Source of the DNA: Stutzerimonas stutzeri
Lineage (GTDB): Bacteria; Pseudomonadota; Gammaproteobacteria; Pseudomonadales; Pseudomonadaceae
NCBI GenBank assembly: GCA_002387205.1
Contig: DGLA01000016.1
Span: 376,358-440,357, forward strand
DNA: 64,000 bases
Reading direction: 5' to 3'
Below are positions 51,900 to 61,430 of this stretch, piece by piece; position 1 is the stretch's first letter; each line of letters starts with the position of its first letter. Position numbers and translations under genes: made by a program. The notes under the pieces are model-generated. The model saw only the letters and a list, made by a program, of their open reading frames with translations, was not told the origin of the DNA and searched no databases.

Positions 51900-52850
51900 A
51901 TGGATCGTCCCCGTTTCCGTAGTGCCTTCCTTCATCCGCGTTTCTGGCCGTTGTGGTTGGGCTTGGGTTTGCTCTGGCTGGTGGTTCAGCTGCCGTATCG
52001 GCTTCTACTGCTCCTGGGGCGCGGGCTGGGCGTATTGATGTACCGGACCGCCCGCTCCAGGCGGCATATCGCCCGGCGCAATCTGCAGCTGTGCTTTCCC
52101 GAGTTGAACAACAAGGAGCGTGAGCGCTTGTTGCGTGAGAATTTCGCCTCGACGGGCATCGCCTTTTTCGAGATGGCGATGAGCTGGTGGTGGCCCAAGG
52201 CTCGCTTGCAGCGCCTGGCGCGGATCGAGGGCCTTGAGCATCTGCAGCAGGCGCAGGCCGAGGGGCAGGGTGTGATCCTGATGGCGTTGCATTTCACCAC
52301 GCTGGAAATCGGCGCGGCGCTGCTGAGCCAGCTGCACACCATCGACGGCATGTATCGCGAGCACAAGAATGGGGTCTTCGACTTTGTTCAGCGCCGCGGG
52401 CGGGAGCGGCACAACCTCGACGCCAGCGCCATCGAGCGCGAGGACGTCAGGGCCATGCTCAAGGTACTGCGCGCCGGGCGTGCCATCTGGTATGCCCCGG
52501 ATCAGGACTACGGCCGCAAGCAGAGCCTGTTCGTGCCCTGGTTCGGCATCAATGCGGCAACCGTGACCGCCACGACCAAGTTTGCCCGCCTGGGCAAGGC
52601 ACGGGTGGTGCCCTACACGCAGGAACGTCTTGCCGATGGCGCCGGCTACCGGATGGTGATCCATCCGCCCCTGGAAAACTTTCCCGGTGAAAGCGAGGAA
52701 GCGGACTGCCGACGCATCAATGACTGGATCGAGGATGCGGTCCGGCAGCATCCCGAGCAGTATCTATGGGCCCATCGTCGCTTCAAGACACGCCCGGATG
52801 GCGAACCGAGTCTGTACCGCAAATTGCCGAAGAAACGCCTCAGCCCGTAA
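51900..52850 (+). CDS. Lipid A late acyltransferase (HtrB/LpxL family)
   Basis: A 316-residue inner-membrane acyltransferase with one N-terminal membrane helix (PLWLGLGLLWLVVQLPYRLLLLLG) and the HX4E catalytic motif HFTTLE near residue 137, which is the LpxL/LpxM form of the acyltransferase site. It would add a secondary acyl chain to lipid A. More than one paralog is common in Pseudomonas, so I leave the symbol open. It ends 11 bases inside the convergent pirin gene. Confidence 0.9.
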   Translation: MDRPRFRSAFLHPRFWPLWLGLGLLWLVVQLPYRLLLLLGRGLGVLMYRTARSRRHIARRNLQLCFPELNNKERERLLRENFASTGIAFFEMAMSWWWPKARLQRLARIEGLEHLQQAQAEGQGVILMALHFTTLEIGAALLSQLHTIDGMYREHKNGVFDFVQRRGRERHNLDASAIEREDVRAMLKVLRAGRAIWYAPDQDYGRKQSLFVPWFGINAATVTATTKFARLGKARVVPYTQERLADGAGYRMVIHPPLENFPGESEEADCRRINDWIEDAVRQHPEQYLWAHRRFKTRPDGEPSLYRKLPKKRLSP

Positions 52851-53685
52851 ATACCCCATCGCGGAAGTCACGCAGTGCCTGTTCGATCTCCTCACGACTG
52901 TTCATCACGAACGGGCCGTATTGGACAATCGGCTCGCCTAGCGGCCGACCGGCCAGTAGCAGCACGCGGGCACCGCTGCGGGTTGTCAACTCCAGCTCTC
53001 CCTGTTCGGAAAGCCTGGCCAGCTGGTTTTTCCGAACTGGATTTCCACCCACCGTCAGCTCGCCTTCAAACACGTACAGCATCACCCGGTGGCCGTCGGC
53101 CAGCTGCGGTGTCAGAACGGTGCCGGCGGGCAGGCGGAGGTCGAACAGCTGTGGCTCGGTGTCGGGCCGCTGCACAGCGCCAGCTTGTTCGATGCCTTCA
53201 GCACGGAGCTGACCGGCAATCACCACCGCTTCGATACCGCCCGGCAGGGTGACCCGCGGGATCTCGGTAGGAGCGAAATCGCGATAGGCTGGATCGCTCA
53301 ACTTGTTTTTCGCAGGCAGGTTCAGCCACAGCTGGAAGCCGCGCATCGCCCCATGTTCCTGCTGAGGCATCTCGCTATGGATGACACCGCGTGCTGCGGT
53401 CATCCATTGCACCCCGCCGCTCTCCAGCAGGCCGACGTTGCCAAGGTGGTCTTCGTGGCGCATCCGCCCTTCGAGCATGTAGGTGATCGTTTCAAAGCCG
53501 CGGTGCGGGTGCGGTGGAAAACCGGCAATGTACTCGTCGGGATTGTCGGAGCCGAACTCATCGAGCATCAGGAAGGGGTCGAAGCGCTCGGGGGCTGCGC
53601 CGCCGAAGACCCGGGTCAGGCTGACCCCTGCGCCATCGGACGTGGCGCGGCCGGTGCTGATGGAAAGAATTTCGCGCATGGTCAT
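52840..53685 (-). CDS. Pirin-family protein
   Basis: A 281-residue bicupin of the pirin family. The iron ligands are in PPHPHRGFET and GVIHSEMP, both intact. Bacterial pirins include quercetin dioxygenases and metabolic regulators; this one's role is not evident. Several ATGs lie in a row; the one at 53685 has GGAG seven bases upstream. It is convergent with the acyltransferase gene. Confidence 0.88.
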   Translation of the reverse strand: MTMREILSISTGRATSDGAGVSLTRVFGGAAPERFDPFLMLDEFGSDNPDEYIAGFPPHPHRGFETITYMLEGRMRHEDHLGNVGLLESGGVQWMTAARGVIHSEMPQQEHGAMRGFQLWLNLPAKNKLSDPAYRDFAPTEIPRVTLPGGIEAVVIAGQLRAEGIEQAGAVQRPDTEPQLFDLRLPAGTVLTPQLADGHRVMLYVFEGELTVGGNPVRKNQLARLSEQGELELTTRSGARVLLLAGRPLGEPIVQYGPFVMNSREEIEQALRDFRDGVFTG

Positions 53686-53776
53686 GGCATTGCTCCAAGA
53701 AGAGGTCAGCAAAGAATACCGCCAGCATGGCGATACGTTGATGCGAAATACGGACCCTTCTCATCGATCCTTTCGA

Positions 53777-54544
53777 TTATTCCTCGACCTGCAACTCTCT
53801 TGCACGGGTGTAGACGTAGCGGACCTTCTCGTATTCGAACGGCGAATTGAGCTGGCCGTAACGCAGGGGAGTGGTGTGGCGGATATCGATCAGGCGCAGG
53901 GCCGTAAGCCCGAATTCGCCGCCGCTGGCTTCGGCATAGCTGAAATAGTCGACTTGGCGCTCAACGCCGAAGTCCGCGACCTGGCCTGCGGTGTCGCGAA
54001 GGTTTGACGGGCCCAGTGCGGGCAGGATCAGGTAGGGGCCGTGCGGAACGCCGTAGAAGCCAAGGGTCTGGCCGAAGTCTTCCCGGTAGCGGGGCAGGCC
54101 CATGCGGGTCGCAGGGTCCCAGATGCCACCAACGCCGATGATGGTATTGAACAGCAATCGGGCAGTGGTGGTCATGGCTCGCTCGCCCTTGAGCTGCGCG
54201 ATGGTATTGAAGAGGGTGGGAATCTCGCCAAGGTTGTTGAAGAAGTTGCTGACGCCGGTACGCACGATTTTAGGTGTGACGTACCGATAGCCGCGGACGG
54301 CGGGCAGCATCACGAACTGATCGAGTCGGTAGTTGAAGTAGTACATGCGCCGGTTCAGCGACTCCCACGGATCATAGATGTTCAGCGCGACGAAGGTGGC
54401 ACGCTCGAATTCATGCTGATCCAGGCCGGGGTTGAACTCCAGATTGCGCAATGGATGGGTGAAGCCGTCCTCGTCGGGAGTCGGTGTCTGGGCGTGGGCC
54501 AGGCTGCTGAGCAGCAACAGGGCGAACAGAGAGCGTCTAACCAC
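53777..54544 (-). CDS. mlaA: Phospholipid-binding protein MlaA (VacJ)
   Basis: A 255-residue outer-membrane-linked protein of the retrograde phospholipid system. The family core is clear: DPWESLNRRMYYFNYRLDQF, NFFNNLGEIPTLFN and EDFGQTLGFYGVPHGPYLILP. I chose the GTG at 54544 (GGAG seven bases upstream). The signal peptide ends SLAHA without a lipobox cysteine, unlike E. coli MlaA, which is a lipoprotein. The start is just inside the end of the upstream hydrolase gene, so the two are coupled. Confidence 0.9.
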   Translation of the reverse strand: MVRRSLFALLLLSSLAHAQTPTPDEDGFTHPLRNLEFNPGLDQHEFERATFVALNIYDPWESLNRRMYYFNYRLDQFVMLPAVRGYRYVTPKIVRTGVSNFFNNLGEIPTLFNTIAQLKGERAMTTTARLLFNTIIGVGGIWDPATRMGLPRYREDFGQTLGFYGVPHGPYLILPALGPSNLRDTAGQVADFGVERQVDYFSYAEASGGEFGLTALRLIDIRHTTPLRYGQLNSPFEYEKVRYVYTRARELQVEE

Positions 54545-55829
54545 GGAAAAACTCCAACATATCCTTTGCATTGACCCGGTAGGTAAGGTTGCCGCAGTGG
54601 CCGCCGCGAGGGTAGAGCGTCATGCGGTCACCAAAGGTACGGCGCAGGAAGCCCAGATCGCCGCTGCCGAGAATGATATCGTCTGCGTTGTGCATGACGG
54701 CGATTTTCGTGGTGCTGCGCAGATAGTCCTCGAGGGCATAGAGACTCACTTGATCGATCAGTTGGGTCATGCTGCCGCCGTCCTGCTGGGCGCGCCACAT
54801 GGGAATCAGCTGTTCGGTGATGTAGCAGTCGAAATCGCAAAGCAGGGCTCGGCGGAAGAACGGCTCGAGGCTGGTGCCTTCGTCTATCGGATACTTGGGC
54901 GGCACGATCAGGCCGCGGCGGTTGATCAGGTCCGAGGTAAAGGCGATGTCGGCTGCCGAAAAGCGAAACACCGAGCCAATCAACATGGCCATCTGTTCAT
55001 CGGTCAGGCGCAGCGCAGACTGCTGGAAATCGAAGAGCATCGCCTCGTCCAGGTCGATCATTCCCCGCTGGCGGTAGTAGCGGGTGAGTTTTTCCAGGAT
55101 GACTTCATAGAAGGTGGTAGTGCTGTCGATGGCGTCGACCTGCGTCTGCACGAGCTTGTCGAGGTTGTCGATCGAGGTGTAGAGGTTGACGGGTGGGTTG
55201 ACCATCAGAACCCGCTTGAAATTGAAGCTCTGTCGCGTCTCGTCGAGCTTGCTGACGAAGGCAGCATTGAGCGCGCCGAGGCTGTAACCGATGAGGTTGA
55301 ACTCGGTGACAGGTAACTCATGCTGCTGCGCCCGTATGGCTTGCATCACGCGGTACAGGTCCTTGGCGTCGCCCGGGCTATAACCGGGCGTAGCGTAGCG
55401 CGAGGCGGCGGCGATGAAGTCGAAACTGGTAGGCGACGATAACTGTACGACGTGATAGCCAGCCCCATAGAACAGCCGCTTGAGCGATTCGGTTTTGCCG
55501 GCCGAGTAGCTTGCGCCGGTACCCGAGATGATGAACATCAGGGGTGCCGGCCCAGGCTGTTTCGCCAGTCGGTAGGTCAGGCGCTTAACCGCCCAGAAGT
55601 TGTCGGGCAGGATAAAGTCGCGCTCAGGGCGCAACCGAAGGCTGTAGTCGGCCTGATCGATGTCGTCATCCCCCGGCAGGTCGGCTCGCAATGCCGCCGG
55701 AGTGGTGGCGATCGTCGCCTCGAATGGATTACTCAAGGGATAGCCATATTGCTCGATGCTGATATCTGCCGCGTAGGCAGGCGTAACGACCAGCGCGAGC
55801 AGTGCGCTCAGGCACAGCAGCAGTCGCAT
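54537..55829 (-). CDS. Exported alpha/beta-hydrolase-fold protein
   Basis: A 430-residue protein with a signal peptide (LLLCLSALLALVVTPAYAA) and an alpha/beta-hydrolase core. The nucleophile elbow reads IGYSLGALNA (GxSxG form) near residue 210, the oxyanion region FIISGTGASYSAGKTE is before it, and a late PRGGHCGNL could supply the catalytic histidine. The substrate is unknown. It overlaps mlaA by 8 bases, suggesting a link to envelope lipid turnover. GGAGA precedes the ATG at 55829. Confidence 0.78.
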   Translation of the reverse strand: MRLLLCLSALLALVVTPAYAADISIEQYGYPLSNPFEATIATTPAALRADLPGDDDIDQADYSLRLRPERDFILPDNFWAVKRLTYRLAKQPGPAPLMFIISGTGASYSAGKTESLKRLFYGAGYHVVQLSSPTSFDFIAAASRYATPGYSPGDAKDLYRVMQAIRAQQHELPVTEFNLIGYSLGALNAAFVSKLDETRQSFNFKRVLMVNPPVNLYTSIDNLDKLVQTQVDAIDSTTTFYEVILEKLTRYYRQRGMIDLDEAMLFDFQQSALRLTDEQMAMLIGSVFRFSAADIAFTSDLINRRGLIVPPKYPIDEGTSLEPFFRRALLCDFDCYITEQLIPMWRAQQDGGSMTQLIDQVSLYALEDYLRSTTKIAVMHNADDIILGSGDLGFLRRTFGDRMTLYPRGGHCGNLTYRVNAKDMLEFFRG

Positions 55830-56177
55830 GTTGAATGATCTCCGGTAGCTACGATGGTGTTCGGTGGATGGATGCTCAGATCTGACGGCCGATGGCAAGG
55901 CAGCCCCCTCGGCGGGTGCATTCGATAGCTGACAAGCGTCTCAGGTCACTTCGCTTGAGCGACAGGCCGGGCCATTCGAAAGCCCTGAATTCTAGCGGTC
56001 AGCTAATGCCTGGAGTCACCCGCGACATATCGCTTCGCCAACCATGGACCACAATGGGGCCGGCGGGTTGCGTTGTTTTCGGAAAGTGATAGCAAAAAGC
56101 CTCGGGCTTCTAGGTAGGGATCGCTGTTGGTCGGCCGGTAACCGGAGCAGAGTGCTCAAGGGAGGCGAGACTAACAC
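55830..56177. other. Intergenic region upstream of the hydrolase-mlaA unit
   Basis: About 350 bases between two minus-strand genes, with no credible gene. A short minus-strand hairpin with a thymine run (56093-56109) is listed separately; the hydrolase promoter should be here but I cannot point to it. Confidence 0.45.
56093..56109 (-). terminator. Short terminator after the DUF2061 gene
   Basis: On the minus strand, AAGCC, loop CGA, GGCTT and then a thymine run. It lies about 70 bases after the DUF2061 stop. The stem is only five base pairs. Confidence 0.5.
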
Positions 56178-56402
56178 TCACGCCTGGTGGTGCAGCCAGG
56201 CGTGGCTTGGAATCCTTTCCTTGGCACCCTCGCGTTTGTCCAATCGCTGCCAGATCTTCTCGTGAAAATAGAATCCGACCGAGTTGCAAAGAGGTTCGAT
56301 GGCGGCTACAAGCCCGCCGGCGGCGAGGCTTCCGGTCAAGGCATAGGTCACCGTAAATGCGATACAGAAGTGCATCAGGGTGAAAGTGACGGTCTTGATC
56401 AT
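56178..56402 (-). CDS. DUF2061 membrane protein
   Basis: A 74-residue protein starting MIKTVTFTLMHFCIAFTVTY and continuing GGLVAAIEPLCNSVGFYFHEKIW, which matches the DUF2061 pattern (two short membrane helices and an FxxHE end). Function unknown. GGAG precedes the ATG at 56402. Confidence 0.82.
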   Translation of the reverse strand: MIKTVTFTLMHFCIAFTVTYALTGSLAAGGLVAAIEPLCNSVGFYFHEKIWQRLDKREGAKERIPSHAWLHHQA

Positions 56403-56670
56403 GGCGATGCGCTCCAGAAACGATCGAGAATTGTTCTCGCTTGCGAGCAAGTTTCTGCCAGCCTGCTGGAAGTTGGAAATGGTCGCCGCTGATGGCTCGC
56501 ATAGGCTCTTGCTATGACCCTCCCGGTTTGCTGCGCAGGCCCCGGCAAAGCGTCTGGCACGGGCGTTTCAGAAAATAAAAACAAGACCATGGTCGAGTGG
56601 TTTTCGGGCTGACTCACCCTAAAGTAGCCGCCCTGCCTTCATGTGGGGGCAGAGACCGTGTGGAGACATC

Positions 56671-56985
56671 ATGAACAACGACACTGTTTTCCAGCAGATC
56701 AACGCCGATCCACGCTTCCAGCAACTGGTCACCAAGCGTGGCCGTTTCGCCTGGACGCTGGCTGCCGTCATGCTGATGGCCTACTTCGCCTTCATTCTGA
56801 TCATCGCGTTCGAGCCTGCCATCCTCGGGACTCCGCTGAGCGCCGGCTCCGTCACCACCTGGGGCATCCCTGCGGGGCTGGGGCTGATCTTCCTGTCTTT
56901 CGTCCTGACGGGCATCTATGTCCAGCGCGCCAATGGCGAATTCGATCGCATCACCCAGGATATTCTCAACGAGGCCCGGAAATAA
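56671..56985 (+). CDS. DUF485 membrane protein (actP partner)
   Basis: A 104-residue protein with two membrane helices (LAAVMLMAYFAFILIIAF and IPAGLGLIFLSFVLTGIYV), the DUF485 pattern. It lies directly before actP with a one-base overlap (TAATG), the standard pair; it probably helps acetate permease function. GGAGA precedes the start. Confidence 0.9.
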   Translation: MNNDTVFQQINADPRFQQLVTKRGRFAWTLAAVMLMAYFAFILIIAFEPAILGTPLSAGSVTTWGIPAGLGLIFLSFVLTGIYVQRANGEFDRITQDILNEARK

Positions 56986-58640
56986 TGCTTGCTCGTTTGC
57001 TGACCGCCGCTGCCCTGACTACGGCTGCACCGGCACTGTTCGCTGACGCTCTGACCGGCGATGTACAGAAACAGGCCACCAACTGGACCGCCATTTCCAT
57101 GTTCGTCGTGTTCATCATTTTCACGATGGGCATCACCAAGTGGGCAGCCAAGCGCAACACCTCCACCTCCGATTACTACACCGCCGGCGGTAGCATCACC
57201 GGCTTTCAGAACGGCCTGGCGATCGCTGGGGACTTTATGTCAGCTGCCTCGTTTCTCGGCATTTCCGCGCTGGTATTTACCAGCGGCTACGACGGCCTGA
57301 TCTATTCGATCGGCTTCTTGGTGGGCTGGCCGATCATTCTTTTTCTGATGGCCGAGCGACTGCGTAACCTGGGCAACTTCACCTTCTCGGACGTTGCCTC
57401 CTACCGCCTGGGCCAGACGCAGATCCGTATCCTTTCGGCCTGCGGCTCGCTGATCGTGGTGGCCTTCTACCTGATCGCGCAAATGGTCGGTGCCGGCAAG
57501 CTGATCCAGCTGCTGTTCGGTCTGGATTACCTGGTCGCCGTCGTGCTGGTTGGTGTGCTGATGGTGATGTACGTGATGTTCGGCGGCATGCTGGCGACCA
57601 CCTGGGTGCAGATCATCAAGGCGGTGCTGCTGCTGTCCGGTGCGACCTTCATGGCCGTGATGGTGATGTACAGCGTCGGCTTCGATTTCGGCCGTCTGTT
57701 CTCCGACGCCGTTGCGCTGCATCCGAACCACCAGGCGATCATGAGCCCGGGCGGCCTGGTTTCCGACCCGATCTCGGCGATTTCGCTGGGCCTGGCACTG
57801 ATGTTCGGCACGGCAGGCCTGCCGCACATCCTGATGCGCTTCTTCACCGTTGCCGACGCCAAGGAGGCACGCAAGAGCGTGTTCTATGCGACCGGCTTCA
57901 TCGGCTACTTCTACATCCTGACCTTTATCATCGGCTTCGGCGCGATCCTGCTGGTCAGCACCAACCCGAGCTTCAAGGACGCCACGGGCGCCATCGTCGG
58001 CGGCACCAACATGGTCGCTATCCACCTGGCTTCGGCGGTTGGGGGCAATCTGTTCCTTGGGTTCATCTCCGCGGTGGCCTTCGCCACCATTCTCGCGGTG
58101 GTGTCCGGTCTGGCGCTGGCAGGTGCTTCGGCTGTTGCGCATGATCTCTATGCCTGCGTGATCAAGAAGGGCAAGGCCAGGGAAGAGGACGAGATGAAAG
58201 TAACCAAGCGCACCACGCTGGCCCTGGGTGTGCTGGCCATCCTCCTCGGTGTCGCTTTCGAGAACCAGAATATCGCCTTCATGGTGGGCCTGGCCTTCTC
58301 GGTTGCGGCCAGCTGCAACTTCCCGATCCTGTTCCTTTCGATGTATTGGAAGAACCTGACCACCCGCGGCGCGCTGATCGGCGGCGCGATGGGCCTGGGC
58401 ACAGCTCTGCTGCTGACCATCCTCAGCCCGACGGTATGGGTCGATGTGCTGCACTTCGAGAAGGCGATCTTCCCGTACAAGTACCCGGCACTGTTTGCCA
58501 TGATCGCGTCGTTTGCCGGCCTGTGGTTTTTCTCGGTTACCGATAAATCCAAGGCGGCGGCGGAAGAGCGTGCACGTTTCTTCCCGCAGTTCATCCGCTC
58601 CCAGACCGGTTTGGGTTCGAGTGGTGCCGTCGCACACTGA
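56985..58640 (+). CDS. actP: Cation/acetate symporter ActP
   Basis: A 551-residue sodium:solute symporter (SSS family) with about 13 membrane helices. It begins with a hydrophobic segment that looks like a cleavable signal (LLTAAALTTAAPALFA), then NTSTSDYYTAGGSITGFQNGLAIAGDFMSAASFLG, the ActP signature. It imports acetate and other short carboxylates such as pyruvate or glycolate with sodium or protons. A strong terminator follows. Confidence 0.93.
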   Translation: MLARLLTAAALTTAAPALFADALTGDVQKQATNWTAISMFVVFIIFTMGITKWAAKRNTSTSDYYTAGGSITGFQNGLAIAGDFMSAASFLGISALVFTSGYDGLIYSIGFLVGWPIILFLMAERLRNLGNFTFSDVASYRLGQTQIRILSACGSLIVVAFYLIAQMVGAGKLIQLLFGLDYLVAVVLVGVLMVMYVMFGGMLATTWVQIIKAVLLLSGATFMAVMVMYSVGFDFGRLFSDAVALHPNHQAIMSPGGLVSDPISAISLGLALMFGTAGLPHILMRFFTVADAKEARKSVFYATGFIGYFYILTFIIGFGAILLVSTNPSFKDATGAIVGGTNMVAIHLASAVGGNLFLGFISAVAFATILAVVSGLALAGASAVAHDLYACVIKKGKAREEDEMKVTKRTTLALGVLAILLGVAFENQNIAFMVGLAFSVAASCNFPILFLSMYWKNLTTRGALIGGAMGLGTALLLTILSPTVWVDVLHFEKAIFPYKYPALFAMIASFAGLWFFSVTDKSKAAAEERARFFPQFIRSQTGLGSSGAVAH

Positions 58641-58658
58641 AGCTCATCGTTGTGATGC

Positions 58659-58686
58659 AAAGGCAGCCGAAAGGCTGCCTTTTTTG
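58659..58686 (+). terminator. Rho-independent terminator after actP
   Basis: A 10-base stem, AAAGGCAGCC and GGCTGCCTTT, with a GAAA loop and a thymine run, 18 bases after the actP stop. Confidence 0.93.
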
Positions 58687-58818
58687 CTTTCGGAGCCTGT
58701 GTCTCAGCAGTGCCAATCGAACCTGAAGCATGACAGTCATTCAGCGTTTCGATAGAGGCCGGAGGCAGCCGTCGCTTTCGCTAGACTCGTGGCAACCAAC
58801 GAACAAAAGGTCACACCG

Positions 58819-59625
58819 ATGCAGAATCGAATGATGGTCACGGGAGCCGGTTCCGGCCTGGGTCGCGAAATTGCCTTGCGCTGGGCGCGGGAGGGCTGGC
58901 AGCTGGCCTTGTCGGATGTCAACGAGGCCGGTCTTGCCGAAACCTTGAAAATGGTTCGTCAAGCGGGCGGCGATGGCTTTACGCAACGCTGCGACGTACG
59001 CGACTACAGCCAGCTGACCGCGCTGGCTCAGGCTTGCGAGACCAATCTTGGCGGCATAGATGTGGTGGTCAACAATGCGGGTGTCGCCTCGGGTGGCTTC
59101 TTCGAGGAGTTGTCGCTGGAGGACTGGGACTGGCAGATCGCAATCAATCTCATGGGTGTGGTCAAGGGCTGCAAGGCATTTCTGCCGCTGGTGCAGAAGA
59201 GCCAGGGCAAGATCATCAACATCGCCTCGATGGCTGCCCTGATGCAGGCGCCAGGGATGAGCAACTACAACGTGGCCAAGGCCGGCGTGGTCGCCCTGTC
59301 CGAGAGCCTGCTGGTCGAGCTCAAACAGCAGCAGGTCGGGGTTCATGTGGTCTGCCCGTCATTCTTCCAAACCAATCTGATGGATTCCTACCGCGGGCCG
59401 ACGCCCAATATGAAAGCGCAGATCAGCAAGCTGCTCGAAGCGTCGCCGATTACCGCAGCCGACATTGCCGACTATATCTATCGTCAGGTAGCTGAGGGCG
59501 TGTTCATGATCCTGCCGCATGACGAGGGCCGCATGGCCTGGAAGATCAAGCAGCAGAACCCACAGGCGATCTACGACGAGATGGCGGCCCTGGCGGAGAA
59601 GAAGCGCAGCAAGAGCAGAACCTGA
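58819..59625 (+). CDS. Short-chain dehydrogenase/reductase
   Basis: A 268-residue oxidoreductase of the classical SDR type. The cofactor motif is TGAGSGLG (residues ~9-16), NNAG follows at ~86-89, and the catalytic SxxxxxxxxxYxxxK is in IASMAALMQAPGMSNYNVAK. The aspartate in ALSDVNE after the second strand suggests NAD preference. The substrate is unknown. I used the ATG at 58819; a GTG ten codons upstream is in frame. Confidence 0.88.
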   Translation: MQNRMMVTGAGSGLGREIALRWAREGWQLALSDVNEAGLAETLKMVRQAGGDGFTQRCDVRDYSQLTALAQACETNLGGIDVVVNNAGVASGGFFEELSLEDWDWQIAINLMGVVKGCKAFLPLVQKSQGKIINIASMAALMQAPGMSNYNVAKAGVVALSESLLVELKQQQVGVHVVCPSFFQTNLMDSYRGPTPNMKAQISKLLEASPITAADIADYIYRQVAEGVFMILPHDEGRMAWKIKQQNPQAIYDEMAALAEKKRSKSRT

Positions 59626-59708
59626 CCGAACAGTCCGTTTTGCTTGCCCTGATCCAGGCGCGGGAGTAGGGTTGCCGGCTCACCCTCGGCCCGCTCCCTG
59701 GATGCACC

Positions 59709-60881
59709 TTGAAGAACCCGTCTCGCTGGCTGCTCATGCTGGCTCTCGTGCTTGCCGCGATCAATCTGCGTCCCGGCATCACCTCTTTCGCACCGCTGAT
59801 CGAGCGCATCGCCGAAGAGCTGCAGCTCAGTCGCGGCGTGATCAGCCTTACCACGGCCCTTCCGGTGTTGCTGATGGGCTTGCTTGCGCCCTTGGCGCCG
59901 CGACTGGCGGTGCGTTTCGGGCTGGAGCGCACCATCAGTCTTTGCCTGGGCTTGATCGGCGTGGCGTTGCTGCTGCGCCTGCTCGGTGACAGCGCTCCGC
60001 TGCTTATCTCAACCGCTGCGCTGGTTGGCGCCGGAATCGCGGTGGCAGGGCCGCTGTTGTCGGGCTTCATAAAGCGCCACTTCCTCGACCGTATGGGCAA
60101 GACGGCCGCTTACTATTCGTTGAGCATGGCAGTGGGCGGCACCATTGGCGTGGTGTTGACCGCACCGGCCACCGAGCTGCTGGGTAACCGCTGGACCTGG
60201 GGACTGGCGCTGTGGGCGGTCCCCGCCGTGCTGGCGCTGCTGATCTGGTGGCGGTTGCCCAATCAGCCCGAGTCGGCTGCAGAGGGGCGCACCGGTCTGC
60301 CCTGGGGCGAGCCGAGGGCCTGGCTGGTGAGTATCTATTTTGCCCTGCAGGCCGGCCTGTTCTATGCGCTGGCAACCTGGTTGGTGGCGCGTTATCACGA
60401 GGTTGGCTTCAGCTTGCTGCAAAGCAACGCGTTTTTCAGCGGATTCATGCTGATCGGCTTACCCAGCGCCTTCATCATGCCTTGGCTGGCGCAGCGCTTC
60501 GGCAGGCGGCATCTGCTGATGTCTGGCTGTGGTGTGCTGGCGACGGGCTGCCTGTTGGTCATCGCCTGGCTTCCGCAGGTCAATCCTTTGCTGGTGTGCA
60601 TGCTGCTGGGCGTGGCCTTGAACGGCACCTTTTCCATGTCGCTGGTCTTGCCGATGTATGAGGCAAGCACCCCGCTGGCGGTCAGCCGCCTGACCGCCAT
60701 GATGCTCTGCACCGGATATTGCCTGGCTTGTCTGGCGCCGGTATTGACCGGGTTGGGACGGGATCTGGCGGGCGACTACCGCTGGCCCTTCGTCGTCCTG
60801 GCGGGCATATCTGCGTTGATGTCCGTTCTTGCCATACGGCTGGCCCCTCGTCGAGAGGCGAAAGCGGCAACGGCAGCCTGA
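59709..60881 (+). CDS. MFS transporter, CynX/NimT-like
   Basis: A 390-residue transporter with about 12 membrane helices. The first helix carries NLRPGITSFAPLIERI, the mark of the CynX/YeaN (cyanate/nitroimidazole-type) subfamily, and PLLSGFIKRHF is near residue 120. The cargo is unknown. The best start is a TTG at 59709; the first ATG in frame would cut the first helix. Confidence 0.85.
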   Translation: MKNPSRWLLMLALVLAAINLRPGITSFAPLIERIAEELQLSRGVISLTTALPVLLMGLLAPLAPRLAVRFGLERTISLCLGLIGVALLLRLLGDSAPLLISTAALVGAGIAVAGPLLSGFIKRHFLDRMGKTAAYYSLSMAVGGTIGVVLTAPATELLGNRWTWGLALWAVPAVLALLIWWRLPNQPESAAEGRTGLPWGEPRAWLVSIYFALQAGLFYALATWLVARYHEVGFSLLQSNAFFSGFMLIGLPSAFIMPWLAQRFGRRHLLMSGCGVLATGCLLVIAWLPQVNPLLVCMLLGVALNGTFSMSLVLPMYEASTPLAVSRLTAMMLCTGYCLACLAPVLTGLGRDLAGDYRWPFVVLAGISALMSVLAIRLAPRREAKAATAA

Positions 60882-61004
60882 ACGCGTCCCAAAGCTGTGG
60901 TCTGTGTCACCGCTGGCCAAAACAGCCAGTGCCCAGCAGTCTGGCAAGCTGGAATGGCGCTTCGAATTGGTTGAACATGTCGACCTTTCGTCTGGAGTGA
61001 CACT

Positions 61005-61427
61005 GTGGAGCCGGAATCCATCGTCTACGGCAGTATCCGCGATTGGCCTTCGGCTGACGTAGGGGAGTGCCGGCAGCGCAGGGCTGTCAATCGCCGTGCA
61101 CTGGACCGCTTGCCGCTAGGGGAGGGCTGGCCCTTCATTGGCCGTGAGATGTTTTCATGCTGCGCCGAGGAAGGCGTCTACCAGACGCAGGTGATCCACT
61201 TTGGCGCCAGCTATCGAGCGGTCGAGTACGAGTGGGCGCTGTGGGTCCGCAATTTCGAGGCGCTTCTCGATGAGCTGTATTGGACCAGCGCGGTGGTGCA
61301 CTTGGAAACCGAGCTCAACGGCACGCACACCTTTCGCTGGGATACCGATAGCGGCTCGCATAGCCCTCACCAACGTGATCTTCGCATGCGCTGCGCCTGG
61401 GAGCGCGACGGCGGGGTGCTCGGCTAG
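61005..61427 (+). CDS. Conserved hypothetical protein, unknown function
   Basis: A soluble 140-residue protein that I do not recognise. It is rich in tryptophan and acidic residues (IRDWPSADVG, EYEWALWVRNFEALLDELYW) and has three cysteines near the middle. It starts with GTG at 61005 after TCTGGAGTGAC. It ends three bases from the convergent yheU-like gene. The coding character agrees with its neighbours, so it is likely real. Confidence 0.65.
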   Translation: MEPESIVYGSIRDWPSADVGECRQRRAVNRRALDRLPLGEGWPFIGREMFSCCAEEGVYQTQVIHFGASYRAVEYEWALWVRNFEALLDELYWTSAVVHLETELNGTHTFRWDTDSGSHSPHQRDLRMRCAWERDGGVLG

Positions 61428-61430
61428 CGC

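Noticed and set aside
57240..58637. 465-residue minus-strand open frame opposite actP
   Set aside because: Composition dominated by H, Q, R and D; antisense to a membrane transporter, which commonly leaves such frames.
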